From the NCBI GenBank assembly GCA_947627395.1, contig CANQVW010000007.1, forward strand, positions 1-25,525: 25,525 bases of DNA, given 5' to 3'. Of the stretch, positions 24,258-25,525 are shown one piece after another (position 1 is the stretch's first letter; every line of letters starts with the position of its first letter). A program made the translations under genes and the position numbers. This DNA is from an uncultured Bacilli bacterium. Lineage in GTDB: Bacteria; Bacillota_I; Bacilli_A; ML615J-28; CAG-698. Below the pieces are notes generated by a model that ran no database searches, had not been told where the DNA came from, and was given only the letters and a program-made list of their open reading frames with translations.

Positions 24258-24366
24258 AAAATAATTCGAATATAAATTAATTACATTGCATTGATTTAAC
24301 TATAAAAAATTTTTAAGTTTTTGTTATTTATGGGTATCACTATCTTTAGAGTTCAAATTTAAAAAA

Positions 24367-24401
24367 ATATCATTAAATAAAATCATTTTATTAAATGGTA
24401 T
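24367..24401. repeat. 17-bp near-perfect inverted repeat
   Basis: The arms 24367-24383 and 24385-24401 flank a single central C, with only two non-Watson-Crick positions, one of them a possible G-T. It could be an operator or extruded hairpin; there is no gene end next to it. Confidence 0.6.
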
Positions 24402-24474
24402 TTACAAAAAAAGAATAGTTGAGTAAAATAATATTATATAAAAAATCATCAAAATATAGAATATAATCTTTTAT

Positions 24475-24503
24475 TTGACAAAATTTATCAAAGGAAATAT
24501 TGT
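24475..24503 (+). promoter_or_regulatory. Likely promoter of the Y-family polymerase
   Basis: TTGACA (24475-24480), 17 bases, TATTGT (24498-24503). Transcription would start about 155 bases before the gene. I see no convincing LexA box here. Confidence 0.55.
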
Positions 24504-24665
24504 ATTATTGTTTAGCTTCTATTTTAATTTCAATGATTTTTATAAAAAATTTAGATGATTAAAATATATTATTTTTGCGCCCCACAACTGTAAAACTTTT
24601 TGCTATTATGGATTCAAAATTTTAAAAATTTATTTAATAAAGAAGCAAGAAAGGAATATTAGCCA

Positions 24666-25525
24666 ATGAATGATAAAAGTAGAACATATATTTGTATTGA
24701 TTTAAAATCCTTTTATGCATCAGTAGAATGTATTGATCGTGGATTAGATCCACTGACAACCAATTTAGTTGTTGCAGATTCTTCAAGAACTGAAAAAACA
24801 ATTTGTCTTGCGACTACCCCTTCTTTAAAACAATACGGTTTAGGAGGTAGAGCTAGATTATTTGAAGTTGTACAAAAAATAAAAGAAGTAAATCAGCAAA
24901 GAAGAAAAAAACTTTATCCACATAAATTCTTTCGCTCCTCAATAAATTCTGTTGAATTGAAATCTCACCCAGAGTTTGAAGTTGATTTTATAATTGCTAT
25001 ACCTCGTATGGCTCATTATATTGAAATTAGTTCTAAAATTTATAGCATTTATCTTAAATACATTTCTGAAGAAGACATTCATGTATATTCTATCGATGAA
25101 GTTTTTATGGATGTCACACAATATTTAAAATCATATAAATTAAGTGCCCACGAATTAGCTATGAAAATGATTCAAGATGTTTTAAGTGAAACAGGGATTA
25201 CTGCAACTGCAGGAATTGGAACGAATCTATATCTTTCTAAAATAGCAATGGACATCGAAGCTAAGAAAATACCTAGTGATCAAAATGGAGTTCGAGTCGC
25301 TCAACTAGATGAAAATAGTTATCGAAAGAAATTATGGGCACATAGACCACTGACAGACTTTTGGAGAGTTGGTAAAGGTTATGCGACTAAATTAGAGGCA
25401 CATGGTTTATATACGATGGGAGATATTGCCTTACAATCCATTGAAGATGAAGATTTACTATATCGACTATTTGGAATAAATGCTGAACTATTAATCGATC
25501 ATGCATGGGGATATGAACCATGTAC
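24666..25525 (+). CDS. Y-family DNA polymerase (UmuC/UvrX/DinB-like), N-terminal part
   Basis: The frame is open from ATG 24666 to the window edge (286 codons). AGAAAGGA lies upstream at a slightly long distance. Motif I is CIDLKSFYASVEC (10-22, metal Asp12). The catalytic pair is in YSIDEVFMDV (141-150, Asp144-Glu145). ATAGIGTNLYLSKIAMD is the Y-family palm motif, and TDFWRVGKGYATKLEAHGLYTMGDIA is the helix-hairpin-helix region. These enzymes copy past damaged bases. The long segment between motif I and SIDE, with an RRKK stretch, is more like the UvrX/UmuC-like Firmicute group than the housekeeping DinB. That group often sits on mobile or accessory DNA, but no mobile gene is visible here. 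Confidence 0.9.
   Translation, partial: MNDKSRTYICIDLKSFYASVECIDRGLDPLTTNLVVADSSRTEKTICLATTPSLKQYGLGGRARLFEVVQKIKEVNQQRRKKLYPHKFFRSSINSVELKSHPEFEVDFIIAIPRMAHYIEISSKIYSIYLKYISEEDIHVYSIDEVFMDVTQYLKSYKLSAHELAMKMIQDVLSETGITATAGIGTNLYLSKIAMDIEAKKIPSDQNGVRVAQLDENSYRKKLWAHRPLTDFWRVGKGYATKLEAHGLYTMGDIALQSIEDEDLLYRLFGINAELLIDHAWGYEPC

Larger units (their letters stand above)
24143..24665. other. AT-rich intergenic region before the Y-family polymerase
   Basis: About 520 bases without a credible gene on either strand. It contains a terminator (24196-24257), an inverted repeat (24367-24401) and a promoter (24475-24503). About 150 bases of leader then precede the polymerase start; I see no clear structure in that leader. 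Confidence 0.7.

Noticed and set aside
24675..24700. LexA-type box in GAACATATATTTG near the polymerase start
   Set aside because: It lies inside the coding sequence and its right half does not match GTTC; likely chance.
1..25525. Mollicute code (TGA as Trp)
   Set aside because: TGA ends several intact genes (feoA second copy, nnr, ttcA-like, yyaL-like, repeat lipoprotein) and Trp positions use TGG.

Overview
The window is AT-rich and reads with the standard bacterial code: TGA ends several genes and Trp is TGG. Shine-Dalgarno sites are strong, promoters are sigma-A-like (TTGACA-17-TATAAT), and there are many Cys-anchored lipoproteins. FeoAAB with a small Cys-rich partner, AsnA and an InlB-type repeat lipoprotein are also present. 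Together these point to a low-GC Firmicute, probably a Bacilli/Erysipelotrichia- or RF39-like gut lineage and not a TGA-reading Mollicute. That assignment is inference. I see no transposase, phage structural gene or CRISPR array.

Layout. (a) 1-2094: the end of a DUF362 protein and a lipoprotein with a coiled coil and an SGNH/GDSL hydrolase domain. (b) 2135-5250: a ferrous-iron uptake operon (two FeoA, FeoB and a 52-residue Cys-rich membrane peptide). It sits behind a consensus promoter and a leader holding three copies of GTTAG-N6-CTAAC alternating with two terminator-like hairpins. (c) 5296-11294: a tight run of a DNA alkyltransferase fused to a choline-kinase-like domain, NAD(P)HX repair enzyme Nnr, NAD kinase and NfnA/NfnB. 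Apart from its first gene, this run makes, repairs and reduces NADP(H). (d) 11303-12129: an ECF-like sigma factor with its own promoter, converging on a tiny acidic protein with a GTG start. (e) 12130-12563: an AT-rich spacer with three perfect 17-bp repeats. (f) 12564-16117: an InlB-repeat lipoprotein, a Na/Pi cotransporter with a PhoU-like tail, and a TtcA-like tRNA thiolase. (g) 16177-20244: a YyaL-type thioredoxin-fold protein, then asnA-cysK. (h) 20284-20367: tRNA-Leu(CAG). (i) 20442-24257: an unrecognised 320-residue protein and an 857-residue repeat lipoprotein. (j) 24143-25525: an AT-rich spacer and the start of a Y-family DNA polymerase that runs off the edge.

The observations most worth following up are the modular feo leader and the alkyltransferase-kinase fusion, which has a well-placed internal ribosome site exactly at the domain border. 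The uncharacterised pieces around the sigma factor and the 320-residue protein come next.
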